DNA of 64,000 nucleotides from Pseudoxanthomonas suwonensis 11-1 (GTDB lineage Bacteria; Pseudomonadota; Gammaproteobacteria; Xanthomonadales; Xanthomonadaceae), in contig NC_014924.1 of assembly GCF_000185965.1 (NCBI RefSeq), forward strand, positions 2,418,001 through 2,482,000. Reading direction: 5' to 3'. A program made the translations under genes and the position numbers. Shown in pieces: positions 48,693-61,622 of this stretch. Each line of letters begins with the position of its first letter. The first letter of the stretch is position 1. The notes under the pieces are model-generated. The model saw only the letters and a list, made by a program, of their open reading frames with translations, did not search any database and was not told where the DNA came from.

Positions 48693-49313
48693 TCACGGGC
48701 TGGTGCTCTCCGCGCCGTTTGCGGCGGGCGCGTCGACCGGCTGGCCTGCCGGGAGGTCAGCCGGCTGCGTGCCCTGCGACGGGACCGCGCGCGAGGGATC
48801 GGCGCGGACCACGCTGTCGAGGCGGCGCAGGATCGACACCGCCATCTCGCGGCGCAGCTCGTCGGCCAGGATCTCGCGCTCGCTGCTGGTACCGGTGGCG
48901 TTTTCCGGCGGCGAGACGTAGTCGCGCGACAGTTCCACCGACTGCTGTGGCACCAGCACCGTGCCATCGCCCAGCACCGCGGTGAACACGGTGGCGTAGC
49001 GCAGCGAGAACTCCTGGGCGCGACCACGTTCGTCGATCGCGATCGGCAGGTCGCCCCAGCGCTCGGACAGCACCTCCAGGCGCATCACGTCGCTGGTTGC
49101 GGCGTCCTCGCCGGCCACCGTGGCGCCGGCGTTGCGCAGGTTGCGCTCCAGCAGGTTCACCAGCGGGCTGTACGGGGTGCTCGAGATCACCCGCACCGGC
49201 GGCGCATCGCTTGGCAGGGCGAGCCGGTCGCGCAGGTGGAAACCGCATCCGGCCAGGGCCAGGGTGGCGAGGAAGAGCAGCGCCCGGGCGGGCGAAGATG
49301 CGGTCAGGATCAT
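48693..49313 (-). CDS. lptE: LPS-assembly lipoprotein LptE
   Basis: The 206-residue outer-membrane lipoprotein that plugs LptD. The signal ends in the lipobox LALAGC with the lipidated cysteine near residue 23, followed directly by GFHLRDRLALP, the family signature. VRVISSTPYSPLVNLLERNL and LSRDYVSPPENATG are also typical. A proline/alanine-rich tail follows. ATG at 49313 is chosen because it gives a standard signal peptide. It precedes holA. Confidence 0.94.
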   Translation of the reverse strand: MILTASSPARALLFLATLALAGCGFHLRDRLALPSDAPPVRVISSTPYSPLVNLLERNLRNAGATVAGEDAATSDVMRLEVLSERWGDLPIAIDERGRAQEFSLRYATVFTAVLGDGTVLVPQQSVELSRDYVSPPENATGTSSEREILADELRREMAVSILRRLDSVVRADPSRAVPSQGTQPADLPAGQPVDAPAANGAESTSP

Positions 49314-49619
49314 GTGCGGAAGTCTGGACGAGGCAGCCGCAAGCGGCAACAGGCGCGCAGCCTGACCCATCCCCCGTGAACGCCGGTTGAGAGCGCTTTC
49401 CCGCGTCCGCCTGGCGCAACCGGGAGGCCGCGAGGGTTAAAGCCACCACCACCGACAAGGCGGCAGGCAGGCTGCTTTCGCCATGTATCCGGAGGAATAG
49501 CCCCCCCAAGTTGGGGGGCTGTCCGCGCGCAGCGCGGGCGGGGGGATGGAGGCAAGCAAAGGCGCGCCCTAGGTTCCGCGAGGAACCTCGGGCTGCGGGC
49601 GGCGACGCCGCCCGCGCGC

Positions 49620-49636
<17 letters not shown>
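49314..49636. other. gene-free gap between lptE and leuS with stacked hairpins
   Basis: No coding frame fits. The gap carries several strong inverted repeats: AGCCCCCC...GGGGGGCT at 49499-49520, AGGTTCC...GGAACCT near 49572-49590, GGGCGGC...GCCGCCC near 49597-49613, and the hairpin around the leuS stop. In related genomes leuS and lptE are usually close together and co-transcribed. Confidence 0.6.
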
Positions 49637-53374
<3,738 letters not shown>

Positions 53375-53378
<4 letters not shown>

Positions 53379-53596
53379 GGCTCCCTCCAGTGGAAGACGT
53401 CCTCGACTCCCACCCCGAAGGCGCGGGCAATGCGGAAGGCCAGTTCCAGCGACGGCGCATAGCGCCCGGCCTCCAGCGCGATGATGGTCTGCCGGGTCAC
53501 GCCGCAGGCGTCGGCCAGGGCCTGCTGGGTCATCTCCCCGCGTTCGAAGCGCAGGCGCCGGATCTCGTTGGCGACGGGCGTGGTACCGGTCGTCAT
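53375..53596 (-). CDS. small XRE-family transcriptional regulator (YgzD/YozG-like)
   Basis: A 73-residue protein that is little more than a helix-turn-helix: [40 protein letters not shown], then [19 protein letters not shown]. This compact form is typical of regulators that control membrane-protein operons. It overlaps its neighbours by 4 bases on each side (ATGA at both junctions). It is the likely reader of the TTACA/TGTAA palindromes upstream of the operon (inference). Confidence 0.92.
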
Positions 53597-54045
53597 CGGC
53601 GGTCGCGCCAGTGCAGTACCGCGTGTGCGCACGCGCCAACGGCGATCGAGGACAACATCACGAACAGCACCCCGATCTTGATCCACTCCGGGGAGCGCGA
53701 GACCACGTACCCGCGCAGCGAATCCATGTCGCACGCCAGCGCCATCACCAGCAGGCAGAACCCAAGCCACCTGGCGGCCGCATTGCCGGAGCGACTCATG
53801 AGATGACGGTCATGCTCGTCGAGCGCCTCGGCGTCCGGCCGGACGGCCCATGCAACCACCAGGGCCAGCACGACTGCGAACCAGCGCACGGCTTCGGCAA
53901 GGCCGCCCACTTCGCCGGCCCGCCCCGCCGGCGCCCCGAACAGGGTCCAGCCGACGCAAGCGGAAACCAGGCCGAAGGCCACGGCCGCGATCCAGGCCGC
54001 ACGCTCGTCCTTGCCCATCGAATCGGCAAAGGCCCGGATATCCAT
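53593..54045 (-). CDS. hypothetical four-helix membrane protein
   Basis: A 150-residue protein, first in the operon with the XRE regulator. Hydrophobic segments are at about 18-38 ([20 protein letters not shown]), 53-67 ([16 protein letters not shown]), 92-106 ([15 protein letters not shown]) and 121-145 ([18 protein letters not shown]). A short acidic loop ([15 protein letters not shown]) lies in the middle. I recognise the general arrangement of DUF2178-like or similar membrane proteins seen next to YgzD-type regulators, but not a firm family. Confidence 0.75.
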   Translation of the reverse strand: MDIRAFADSMGKDERAAWIAAVAFGLVSACVGWTLFGAPAGRAGEVGGLAEAVRWFAVVLALVVAWAVRPDAEALDEHDRHLMSRSGNAAARWLGFCLLVMALACDMDSLRGYVVSRSPEWIKIGVLFVMLSSIAVGACAHAVLHWRDRR

Positions 54046-54093
54046 TCCTGTCCTCCCTGGTGATTGGCCGCGTCGGCGGCAGGTAACGTCTGC

Positions 54094-54108
54094 CTTACAC
54101 GATGTAAG
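54094..54108. promoter_or_regulatory. palindromic operator-like site 1
   Basis: CTTACA-CGA-TGTAAG is a perfect 6-base inverted repeat, 49 bases upstream of the membrane-protein/XRE operon start. It is likely an autoregulatory operator; the match to site 2 supports this. Confidence 0.55.
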
Positions 54109-54146
54109 CCAAACTTTACTTTTGCCCGCGGCAATGTCAACTGGAC

Positions 54147-54164
54147 CTTACATCCGCTTGTAAG
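54147..54164. promoter_or_regulatory. palindromic operator-like site 2
   Basis: CTTACA-TCCGCT-TGTAAG repeats the same half-sites with a 6-base spacer, about 54 bases from site 1 and 53 bases before the thioredoxin-like gene. It could serve either divergent promoter. Confidence 0.5.
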
Positions 54165-54216
54165 CTGCCTCCCCCGGCTCCATCTGCCGCCTACATACCC
54201 GCAACCGGAACCCTCC

Positions 54217-55074
54217 ATGTCCAACCTTCCCCACGTCGTCGACGTCACCACCGAGAACTTCGAGACCGAGGTCCTGCAGAAATCGCTGCAGACGCCGGTG
54301 CTGGTCGACTTCTGGGCGACCTGGTGCGGCCCGTGCAAGTCGCTGGGTCCGATCCTGGAGAAGCTGGCCGGCGAGTACGGCGGCGCCTTCGTGCTGGCCA
54401 AGGTCGATGTGGACCAGCAGCAGCAGGTCGCCGCGGCGTTCCAGATCCGCTCGGTGCCGACCGTGTTCCTGCTGGTCGGCGGCCAGCCGGTGGATGCCTT
54501 CCAGGGCGCGCTGCCGGAAGGCCAGCTGCGCCAGTTCCTGCAGCAGCACGGGATCGAGCCGCAGGTCGCCGCCGAGATGGTGGAGGCCGAGGCCGCGCCA
54601 CTGGATCCGCACGAGGAAGTGCTGCGCCTGCGCCAGGCCGTGCAGGCCGAGCCGGAGAAGGACGAGCTGAAGCTGGACCTGGCCCTGGCCCTGCTGCGCA
54701 CCGGCGCCGCCGCCGAATCCGAGCAGCTGCTCGATGCCCTGCCGGCCAACCTCGCCACCGACGATCGTGCCGTGCGCGCCCGTGCCCGCCTGGGCTTCGC
54801 CACCCTGCTCAAGGACGCACCGCCGCCGGCGGCCCTGGAACAGGCCCTGGCCGCCAACCCGGACGACCACCGCGCGCGCCACCTGCTGGCCGTGCACCAG
54901 CTGGTCGCCGGCGACTCGGCTTCGGGCCTGGAAAACCTGCTGGAGCTGCTGCGCCGCGACCGCGCCTACGAGGATGGCCTGGCGAAGAAGGCGCTGATCG
55001 ACGCCTTCCGCGTGGTCGAGGACGAGGACCTGGTCGGCCAGTACCGCCGCAGGATGGCGTCGCTGCTGTTCTGA
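54217..55074 (+). CDS. cnoX: thioredoxin-TPR chaperone (CnoX/YbbN-like)
   Basis: A 285-residue protein: a thioredoxin domain, residues 1-115, then a helical TPR-like region (DELKLDLALALLRTGAAAES, ARHLLAVHQLVAGDSASGLE) matching the tetratricopeptide part of CnoX/YbbN, the chaperedoxin that delivers substrates to GroEL. The active site WCGPC is at 36-40, so unlike E. coli YbbN it keeps both redox cysteines. SVPTVFLLVGGQPVDAFQGA is the cis-proline loop region. It is divergent from the XRE operon, with the palindromes between. Confidence 0.9.
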   Translation: MSNLPHVVDVTTENFETEVLQKSLQTPVLVDFWATWCGPCKSLGPILEKLAGEYGGAFVLAKVDVDQQQQVAAAFQIRSVPTVFLLVGGQPVDAFQGALPEGQLRQFLQQHGIEPQVAAEMVEAEAAPLDPHEEVLRLRQAVQAEPEKDELKLDLALALLRTGAAAESEQLLDALPANLATDDRAVRARARLGFATLLKDAPPPAALEQALAANPDDHRARHLLAVHQLVAGDSASGLENLLELLRRDRAYEDGLAKKALIDAFRVVEDEDLVGQYRRRMASLLF

Positions 55075-55137
55075 TCCAGGCATTCCTGGACCACCTCCAC
55101 GGCGCGGCAGGCCTCGCCGCCGCGCCGCTGTCCCGGC

Positions 55138-55914
55138 CTACATCCCGCGGAAGCGGTGCAGGAACGCACCGCTGACCGGCAGCACTTCCGGATGGCCCTT
55201 GAGCCGCAGGCTGTGGCGGCCGAGTTCGTTGCGCACCAGCCGGTCGATCGCCGAGACCCGCACCACCGCCCCGCGGTGCACCTGCCAGAAGGTGTCCGGA
55301 TCCAGCCCCATCAGCAGTTCCTTCAGCGGCGTGCGGATCACCGCGTCGCCGTCGGCCGTGGCCACCCGCACGTACTTGTCCTGTGCCTGGAAGAACAGCA
55401 CCTCGTCGATGCCGATCATGCGCACGCTCTCGCCCACGCTGGCGGTGATCCAGCGGATCAGCTGCTCGCCGCGTGGGCGCAGGCGCGCCTCCAGCCCTTC
55501 CAGCAAGGACTGCAGGTCTGCCGCGGGACTGCCATTGCGTTCGGCCAGCCGCTGCCTGAGGCGTTCGACCGCCTGCCCAAGCCGCTCCGGCTGCACTGGC
55601 TTGAGCAGGTAGTCGGCGGCGCCAGCCTCGAACGCGCGCACGGCGTAGTCGTCGTAGGCGGTGGTGAACACCACCATGCCGCCATGGGCGGCCACCGCGC
55701 GGGCCACGTCCATGCCGCTGGCGCCAGGCATGCGGATGTCGAGGAAGGCCACCGCCGGGCGATGCTCCTCCACCGCGTCCAGCGCGGCCTCGCCGTCCTC
55801 GCACACCGCCACAAGCTCCAGCTCCGGCCAGGCCGCGCGCAGTTGCTCCACCAGCGCGCGCCGCTGCGGCGCCTCGTCCTCGGCCACCAGCGCGGTCAAC
55901 CTGCCCGTGCTCAT
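55138..55914 (-). CDS. LytTR-family response regulator
   Basis: A 258-residue regulator. The receiver domain has the acidic pocket ED near 12-13, the phospho-accepting D59 in FLDIRMPG, TTAYDDYAVRAFEAGAADYL and the lysine in LKPVQP. The C-terminal LytTR DNA-binding domain shows VLFFQAQDKYVRVATADG, FWQVHRGAVVRVSAIDRLVR and LPVSGAFLHRFRGM. Its start overlaps the kinase stop by 4 bases, so it is the partner of that kinase, in an AlgZ/AlgR- or LytS/LytR-like pair. Confidence 0.95.
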   Translation of the reverse strand: MSTGRLTALVAEDEAPQRRALVEQLRAAWPELELVAVCEDGEAALDAVEEHRPAVAFLDIRMPGASGMDVARAVAAHGGMVVFTTAYDDYAVRAFEAGAADYLLKPVQPERLGQAVERLRQRLAERNGSPAADLQSLLEGLEARLRPRGEQLIRWITASVGESVRMIGIDEVLFFQAQDKYVRVATADGDAVIRTPLKELLMGLDPDTFWQVHRGAVVRVSAIDRLVRNELGRHSLRLKGHPEVLPVSGAFLHRFRGM

Positions 55915-57158
55915 CGCGATGCCTCCTTCCGTGCCGCCTCCTGCAACGCGGCGCAGGCCACGTCGATCCGCGCCACCACGCCGCCGCCAGCTGCAGCCTG
56001 CAGGCGCAGCGAGGCCCGGCCGCCGAAACGCTGGGCCAGCTGTTCGCGCACGTTGGCCAGGCCCATGCCGCCACCCACGCCCGGCTGCAGGCCGGCGCCG
56101 TCGTCGACCACCCGCACCACCAGCTGTTCGCCTTCGCGACCGGCGGTGATCTCGACCCGGCCCGGACCGGGCCTGGGCTCGATGCCGTGCTTGATCGCGT
56201 TCTCGACCAGGGTGATCAGCAGGGCGGGCGGGAACGGCAGCTCGCGCAGGGCCGGATCGACCTGCACCGCCCACGACAGGCGCCCGCCCATGCGTACCTC
56301 CATCAGCGCCAGGTAGCTGGCGCAGATGTCCAGCTGCTGGCCGAGGGTGGAAACCATGCCCTGTCCGTCGCGCATGCGCGGGATGGTCGCGCGCAGGAAG
56401 GCGACCAGCGCATCGAGCGTGGCCTCGGCCTGCGCCGGATCCTGGCGCACCAGGGCGCGCACCGAAGCCAGGGTGTTGAACAGGAAGTGCGGCTCGACCT
56501 GGGCCTGGAGCACGCCCAGGCGCATGTCGGCCTCGCGCGCACGGGTGGCCATCTCGGCCAGCTCGCCGGCGTGCCGGTGGGCCTCCCAGCGACGCCGCTC
56601 GCTGAAGTACGCGCGCAGCGCCAGGCCGCCACCGAACAGGCCGTAGATCACCGCCAGCACCGCCAGGTTCACCGCGAGCAGCAGGGCCTTGGCCACCGCG
56701 CCCAGCTCCAGCTTCGGCGGCGGCGCGCCGAGCAGGGCCAGGCGCGGTTTCATCAGCTCGTTGACGTATCCGGAGGCGACGTGGTCCACGCCATAGCTCA
56801 GGACCATGCCCAGCAGCACCGCGATCACCACGCCCCAGCGCTCGCGCGGCTCCGGCCAGCCTCGGTGGCGCACCCAGGTGGCCAGCGCGGGGCCGAGCAT
56901 GGCCATCATCGAGAAGGCGGTGAACTGCGCGCCCCATACCTGGGCACCGATGCGCGCGCTCTGCATCGCCAGCGCCACGGCGCCGCCGATCAGGATCGTC
57001 GCCACCAGGATCACGCCGCAGAACAGCAGGCTGCGACCGGCCAGCCAGCGCCAGCTGAAGACCGGGTACTGGTGGTAACGGCTCCAGATCGCGTTGCCAC
57101 CCACCAGCACCTGCGGCGGCAGTACCTGCTGCAGCGAATATCCCGTCCGCGGACCCAT
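55911..57158 (-). CDS. LytS/AlgZ-type sensor histidine kinase
   Basis: A 415-residue membrane kinase. Four hydrophobic segments occupy roughly residues 40-180, followed by a short helical linker and the His_kinase domain with H224 in QVEPHFLFNTLASVRALVR. The ATP-binding part has LITLVENAIKHGIEPRPGPG, VRVVDDGAGLQPGVGGGMGL and ANVREQLAQRFGG. No PAS or periplasmic sensor domain is visible, so sensing is probably within the membrane. It overlaps a tiny upstream ORF by 2 bases and the response-regulator gene by 4. Confidence 0.94.
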   Translation of the reverse strand: MGPRTGYSLQQVLPPQVLVGGNAIWSRYHQYPVFSWRWLAGRSLLFCGVILVATILIGGAVALAMQSARIGAQVWGAQFTAFSMMAMLGPALATWVRHRGWPEPRERWGVVIAVLLGMVLSYGVDHVASGYVNELMKPRLALLGAPPPKLELGAVAKALLLAVNLAVLAVIYGLFGGGLALRAYFSERRRWEAHRHAGELAEMATRAREADMRLGVLQAQVEPHFLFNTLASVRALVRQDPAQAEATLDALVAFLRATIPRMRDGQGMVSTLGQQLDICASYLALMEVRMGGRLSWAVQVDPALRELPFPPALLITLVENAIKHGIEPRPGPGRVEITAGREGEQLVVRVVDDGAGLQPGVGGGMGLANVREQLAQRFGGRASLRLQAAAGGGVVARIDVACAALQEAARKEASR

Positions 57159-57241
57159 CAGCGCTTCCCCCCACCGCGCCCCGGCTGCAGCAGCAGGAGC
57201 ATCGCCAGCAACGGTGCCAGCAGTTCGAAACCCATGTCCAT
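57158..57241 (-). CDS. 27-residue hydrophobic peptide ORF before the kinase gene
   Basis: An ATG at 57241, with GGGAG about 8-9 bases upstream, opens a 27-codon frame with a hydrophobic core (GFELLAPLLAMLLLLQPG) and a basic end (RGGGKR). Its stop overlaps the kinase ATG as TGATG, and its start lies 14 bases after the serine-hydrolase stop. This placement suggests a real coupled gene or leader peptide rather than chance. It would be a single-helix membrane peptide; no known family. Confidence 0.5.
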   Translation of the reverse strand: MDMGFELLAPLLAMLLLLQPGRGGGKR

Positions 57242-57255
57242 GGCGACGGCTCCCG

Positions 57256-58887
57256 TCACTGCGCCTGGCGCTGGCCGCGCAGCACGCGGCCGGCCTGGTG
57301 CAGTTCCACCGCCTCGACCTCGCCGTTGGCGCCGCGCAGGAACAGGAACTCGGCTCCGAACGCCGCCGCCTCGAACCGGTCCTTCGCCACCGCCTCCAGC
57401 GCGACCGGGCCCTGGCCCGTCGCCTGCGCGACCATCTTGCCACCCTCCTCGCGCACGGACAGGTCGAAGCCCGGCATCAGCGGATAGGTCCCGGCATAGG
57501 CGGCCAGCTCGGCCGGCGACGGCTGCGGGAATGCCGCACGCGGCTCGATCCTCACCGCATGCAGCACGGCACCTGCCTGCATCCAGGTGAATCCATACGT
57601 GCCGTCGGCGCGCTTCGCGGGGCGCAGCACGGCGTCGAAATCCCGCGGGTAGAAGTCGCCGGCATCGTCGTAGGCCATCTCGTACTCCGGCTGGCCCGCC
57701 GGCTGCAGGAACAGCGTTCCATCACGGCTGCGCAGGCTCATCTTCATCGCGCCCTGCACCTGGTACTCGCCGGCCAGTGCCTGCAGCAGCGCCGGTTCCG
57801 GCGTGGCCGCGCGGCGCGGCTTGCCCAGCGGCAGCGAGGGTTCGGCCAGGTGGTTGCCGAGGCTTGCCAGGCCACCTATCGAGATCCAGTTGGTGTCCGA
57901 CAGGATCACCACGCCGCGCTCCTGCTCCGGGTCCAGCATCACCAGCGACGAGAAGCCGCCGGTGGCACCTTCATGGACAAGCAGCTTGCGGTCGCCGGCC
58001 GGCGCGATCATCCAGTTCATGCCCATCGGCGGCGTCTGCGAGACCGGCACATGGGTCATGGCCATCGCCCGCGCAACCGGCGTATCGCCCGGGGCCAGTC
58101 CGCCCTGCACGTAGCGGACCATGTCATCGAGGGTGGCACGCACGCCACCCACGCCGGCAAGGTCGGTGGCGAAGCGCCACGCGGGCACCTCCTTGCCGCT
58201 GGAGCCATGTGCCTTCGCCTCGCGCACGCCGTCGGGGCGGCGGTTGATGAAGGCCCGGTCCATTCCCAGCGGCGCGAACAGGCGCTGCTGCAGCAGGGTT
58301 TCCAGGTCGGTACCGGCGCGGCGCGCGACCGCATACGAGAGCAGCATCGAAGCATAGTTGGAGTAGGCGAAGCGGCCGCCCGGGGCGCGGTCGAGCTGCA
58401 CGTCGGCCAGCGAGGCCAGCAGGCTTTCCGCATCAAGCCCGGCGTAGGGATCGTCCATGCGGGTCAGGTCCATGCCCCGCGACGGCAGCGCCGGCAGCCC
58501 CGACGTGTGGGTCACCACGTGGCGCAGCAGGATCGGCTGGCCCTGGAATTCCGGCACCTTCGTGCCTTCAGGCAGCCACGAGGCCAGGGTGTCGTCCAGC
58601 GACCCCTTGCCCTGCTGGACCAGGTCGGCCAGCAGGGAGGCGGTCATGGTCTTGCTGACCGAGCCGATCTCGAAGGCCACGTCGGGACCGATGCGGCCGG
58701 CCTCGGCGGGATCGGCGCACTGGAAGGTGCGCGAGACGTGGGTCTTCTCGACCACCGCCACGGCCATGCAGGCGCCGGTGCGGTCGCCATCCAGGCGCTG
58801 GCGGACGAGCTGGGCGAGGCTGGCATCGTCCATCGCATGCGCCGGGGCGGCGGCGAGGACCAGGGCAACCAGGGCGGCAGGCTTCAT
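57256..58887 (-). CDS. exported serine hydrolase, beta-lactamase/penicillin-binding (class C) family
   Basis: A 543-residue protein. A signal peptide of about 18 residues (AALVALVLAAAPAHA) is followed by the class-C-like fold: S76-x-x-K79 in SVSKTM, Y175-S-N177 in RFAYSNYASML, and a late HEGATGGFSS in place of KTG. THTSGLPALPSRGM is another family mark. The C-terminal half contains a lipocalin-like DUF3471 region (LAAYAGTYPLMPGFDLSVRE). Such proteins are peptidases, esterases or D-aminopeptidases more often than lactamases. It appears to head the operon with the two-component system. Confidence 0.9.
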   Translation of the reverse strand: MKPAALVALVLAAAPAHAMDDASLAQLVRQRLDGDRTGACMAVAVVEKTHVSRTFQCADPAEAGRIGPDVAFEIGSVSKTMTASLLADLVQQGKGSLDDTLASWLPEGTKVPEFQGQPILLRHVVTHTSGLPALPSRGMDLTRMDDPYAGLDAESLLASLADVQLDRAPGGRFAYSNYASMLLSYAVARRAGTDLETLLQQRLFAPLGMDRAFINRRPDGVREAKAHGSSGKEVPAWRFATDLAGVGGVRATLDDMVRYVQGGLAPGDTPVARAMAMTHVPVSQTPPMGMNWMIAPAGDRKLLVHEGATGGFSSLVMLDPEQERGVVILSDTNWISIGGLASLGNHLAEPSLPLGKPRRAATPEPALLQALAGEYQVQGAMKMSLRSRDGTLFLQPAGQPEYEMAYDDAGDFYPRDFDAVLRPAKRADGTYGFTWMQAGAVLHAVRIEPRAAFPQPSPAELAAYAGTYPLMPGFDLSVREEGGKMVAQATGQGPVALEAVAKDRFEAAAFGAEFLFLRGANGEVEAVELHQAGRVLRGQRQAQ

Positions 58888-59007
58888 GTCGGGCTCTCCA
58901 TTGCGTCTCGGGATGGCGCCATCATTGGCACCGGCAACGCCAGCGTGCGGACATGCGACGAACGCGGCCCCGCGGGCGACGAACGCCCCCGGATGCGTCG
59001 CCGATGC

Positions 59008-60240
59008 TCAGCCGGCCAGCAGCCCGGCCATCGCCTTGCGGTAGCGGGCGGCGATGGCCTCACCGTCGAGGTGGCGGCCGCCACGCACCCGCACCTGTCC
59101 CGCCACCCGGGTTTCGGACACCAGCGGCCGGTTGCCGGCGAACAGCCAGCGGTCGGCCAGGTCATCGGCGGTCGCGCCGGCCAGCTGCGGCGCCGTGGCA
59201 TCCAGCAGCACCACGTCGCCGGCGGTGTCGGCGAAGCCGGTGGCATCGGCCGCGCTGGCGGCGACACCGGCCAGCAGGGTGGCGCCGACGTGGGGGTTGT
59301 CCGCGTCGGCGGCGATGTTGCGGCGGCGGGCAATCAGGCGCTGCCCGTACTCAAGCCAGCGCAGCTCCTCCACCGGCGACACCGAGACGTGCGAGTCCGA
59401 GCCGATGCCCCAGCGCCCGCCGGCATCCAGGTAGTCGCGCAGCGGGAACAGGCCGTCGCCGAGGTTGGCCTCGGTGGTCGTGCAGATCGCCACCGTCGCG
59501 CCGCTGGCGGCGATGCCCTGCACTTCCTCCGCGTCCAGGTGGGTGGCGTGGACCAGGGTCCAGCGGCGGTCGACCGGGAACCGTCGCAGCAGCCACTGCA
59601 CCGGGCGCTCGCCACGCACCGCCAGGCTGGCCTCGACCTCGGGCACCTGCTCGGCGATATGCACATGGATACGCGCGTCGCCCGGCAGCGCGTCGAGCAC
59701 CGCGCGCATCGCGTCCTCGGGCACCGCGCGCAGGCTGTGGAAGGCGCAGCCGATGCGCAACATGTCGTCCTGCAGCGGGCGCAGGCCGTCGAGCAGGCGC
59801 AGGAAGCCGTCCACGTCGTGGGCGAAGCGCCGTTGCCGCGGCGACAGCGGCTCGCCGGCGAACCCGCCGCTCATGTACAGCACCGGCAGCAGGGCCAAGC
59901 GGATGCCGGTATCCCGCGCGGCGGCGATGAGCGCGCGCGACATCGCCGCCGGATCGGCATAAGGCGTACCGTCGGGCTGGTGGTGCACGTAGTGGAACTC
60001 GCACACCGTGGTGTAGCCGGCTTCCAGCATCTCCGCGTACAGCTGCGATGCGACCGCATAGGTGCTGTCCGGGTCCATGCGCGCGGCGAAGCGGTACATC
60101 AGCTCGCGCCAGGTCCAGAAACTGTCCTGCGGATGGGTACGGTGTTCGGCCAGTCCGGCCATCGCCCTCTGGAAGGCATGCGAGTGCAGGTTGGCGATGC
60201 CGGCCAGGGCGTATTGGTGGTCGTTGTGCATGGACCGCAT
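59008..60240 (-). CDS. hutF: formimidoylglutamate deiminase, N-terminally shortened
   Basis: Converts N-formimino-L-glutamate to N-formylglutamate and ammonia, step four of the five-step histidine route. The barrel is intact: [14 protein letters not shown] (metal HxH), [44 protein letters not shown] and [20 protein letters not shown]. The product of 410 residues, however, starts only about 15 residues before HxH, whereas family members have roughly 45-55 more residues forming part of the beta domain. No alternative frame in the 71 bases before hutI supplies them. ATG at 60231 is an alternative start; neither has a good ribosome binding site. It may be impaired, or a compact variant. Confidence 0.82.
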   Translation of the reverse strand: MRSMHNDHQYALAGIANLHSHAFQRAMAGLAEHRTHPQDSFWTWRELMYRFAARMDPDSTYAVASQLYAEMLEAGYTTVCEFHYVHHQPDGTPYADPAAMSRALIAAARDTGIRLALLPVLYMSGGFAGEPLSPRQRRFAHDVDGFLRLLDGLRPLQDDMLRIGCAFHSLRAVPEDAMRAVLDALPGDARIHVHIAEQVPEVEASLAVRGERPVQWLLRRFPVDRRWTLVHATHLDAEEVQGIAASGATVAICTTTEANLGDGLFPLRDYLDAGGRWGIGSDSHVSVSPVEELRWLEYGQRLIARRRNIAADADNPHVGATLLAGVAASAADATGFADTAGDVVLLDATAPQLAGATADDLADRWLFAGNRPLVSETRVAGQVRVRGGRHLDGEAIAARYRKAMAGLLAG

Positions 60241-60311
60241 TGTGCCCGGCCTGCACGCCGCCGGGTGCGTGCGAGAATCCGTGGCATGACCGACACGATC
60301 CCGACCATCCC

Positions 60312-61535
60312 ATGACCCGCGCGCCCCTTTGGGATGGCCTGCTGCTCGACGCGCGCCTGGCCACGCTGGATGGCGCCGGCTACGGACTGGTCGAGGACGC
60401 CGCGCTGGGCTGGAAGGACGGCCGCATCGTCCATGCCGGTCCGCGCGACGCGCTGCCGCCATCCGACGGCCCGCTGGCCACGCAGGTGCTGCAGGGCGGA
60501 GGGCGCCTGGTCACGCCAGGACTGGTCGACTGCCATACCCACCTGGTGTTCGGTGGCGACCGCGCCGGTGAACTCGAGCAGCGCCTGCTCGGCGCCAGCT
60601 ACGAGGAGATCGCCCGTGCCGGCGGCGGCATCGTGTCCACGGTGCGCGCCACCCGGCAGGCGGATGCGGCCTCGCTGCTGGCACAGTCGCTGCCGCGCGC
60701 ACGGGCCCTGGTCGCCGACGGCGTGACCACGCTCGAGATCAAGTCGGGCTACGGCCTGGATTTCGATGGCGAGCGGCGCATGCTGCAGGTCGCGCGCCAG
60801 GTCGGCGCCAGCCTTGCCATCGAGGTGCGCACCACCTTCCTTGGCGCCCATGCCCTGCCGCCGGAGTACGCGGGCCGCGCCGACGACTACATCGATGCGG
60901 TCTGCCAGTGGCTGCCGCGGCTGCATGCCGAAGGCCTGGTCGATGCGGTGGACGCGTTCTGCGAGCGCATCGGCTTCGACGCGGCGCAGACCCGGCGCGT
61001 GTTCGAGGCCGCGGGCGCGCTCGGGCTGCCGGTGAAACTGCACGCCGACCAGCTCAGCGACGGCGCCGGCGCGGCCCTGGTCGCGGAATTCGGCGGACTG
61101 TCGGCCGACCATGTCGAACACACCTCGCCGGCGGGCGTGGCGGCGATGGCACGCGCCGGCACCGTGGCCGTGCTGCTGCCCGGCGCCTTCCATGTGTTGC
61201 GCGAGACGAAGCTGCCGCCGCTGGAGGCCTTCCGCGCCCACGGCGTGCCGATGGCAGTGGCCACCGACTGCAATCCCGGCACCTCGCCGCTGCAGTCGCT
61301 GCGCCTGGCCATGGCCCTGGCCTGCACCCACTTCCGGCTCACCCCGGAGGAGGCGCTGCGCGGCGCCACCGTGCACGCGGCGCGGGCACTGGGGCTGGAG
61401 GACCGCGGCCGCCTGGCCGAGGGCCTGCGCGCGGACTTCGTGCTGTGGAATGCGAAAAGCCCGGCCGAGCTCTGCTACTGGCTGGGCGGCAACCTGGCGG
61501 CCTCGGCCTGGAGCGGCGGGCGCCAGCTGTACTGA
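60312..61535 (+). CDS. hutI: imidazolonepropionase
   Basis: Hydrolyses 4-imidazolone-5-propionate to formimino-glutamate, step three of histidine degradation. The 407-residue amidohydrolase shows [92 protein letters not shown] and [19 protein letters not shown], all typical. Divergent from hutF across about 71 bases, so both probably share control. hutH and hutU are not in the window. Confidence 0.97.
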   Translation: MTRAPLWDGLLLDARLATLDGAGYGLVEDAALGWKDGRIVHAGPRDALPPSDGPLATQVLQGGGRLVTPGLVDCHTHLVFGGDRAGELEQRLLGASYEEIARAGGGIVSTVRATRQADAASLLAQSLPRARALVADGVTTLEIKSGYGLDFDGERRMLQVARQVGASLAIEVRTTFLGAHALPPEYAGRADDYIDAVCQWLPRLHAEGLVDAVDAFCERIGFDAAQTRRVFEAAGALGLPVKLHADQLSDGAGAALVAEFGGLSADHVEHTSPAGVAAMARAGTVAVLLPGAFHVLRETKLPPLEAFRAHGVPMAVATDCNPGTSPLQSLRLAMALACTHFRLTPEEALRGATVHAARALGLEDRGRLAEGLRADFVLWNAKSPAELCYWLGGNLAASAWSGGRQLY

Positions 61536-61569
61536 GGGCCGCAGCTGGAAACACGTACCCCTGAAACGC

Positions 61570-61596
61570 GGAACGCGGCGCCTGGCGCCGCGTTCC
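61570..61596. terminator. bidirectional hairpin between hutI and the THX gene
   Basis: GGAACGCGGCGC and GCGCCGCGTTCC form a 12-base perfect stem around a 3-base loop, lying between two convergent genes. Neither side has a full T-run; on the minus side TTT is near. Confidence 0.6.
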
Positions 61597-61622
61597 GGAT
61601 GGTGCTGCCGATGGAACCGGGA

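Noticed and set aside
55100-55127. Inverted repeat CGGCGCGGC/GCCGCGCCG between the CnoX-like and response-regulator genes as a terminator
   Set aside because: A stem exists, but neither side has a T-run and GC-rich palindromes are common here; not enough to call.
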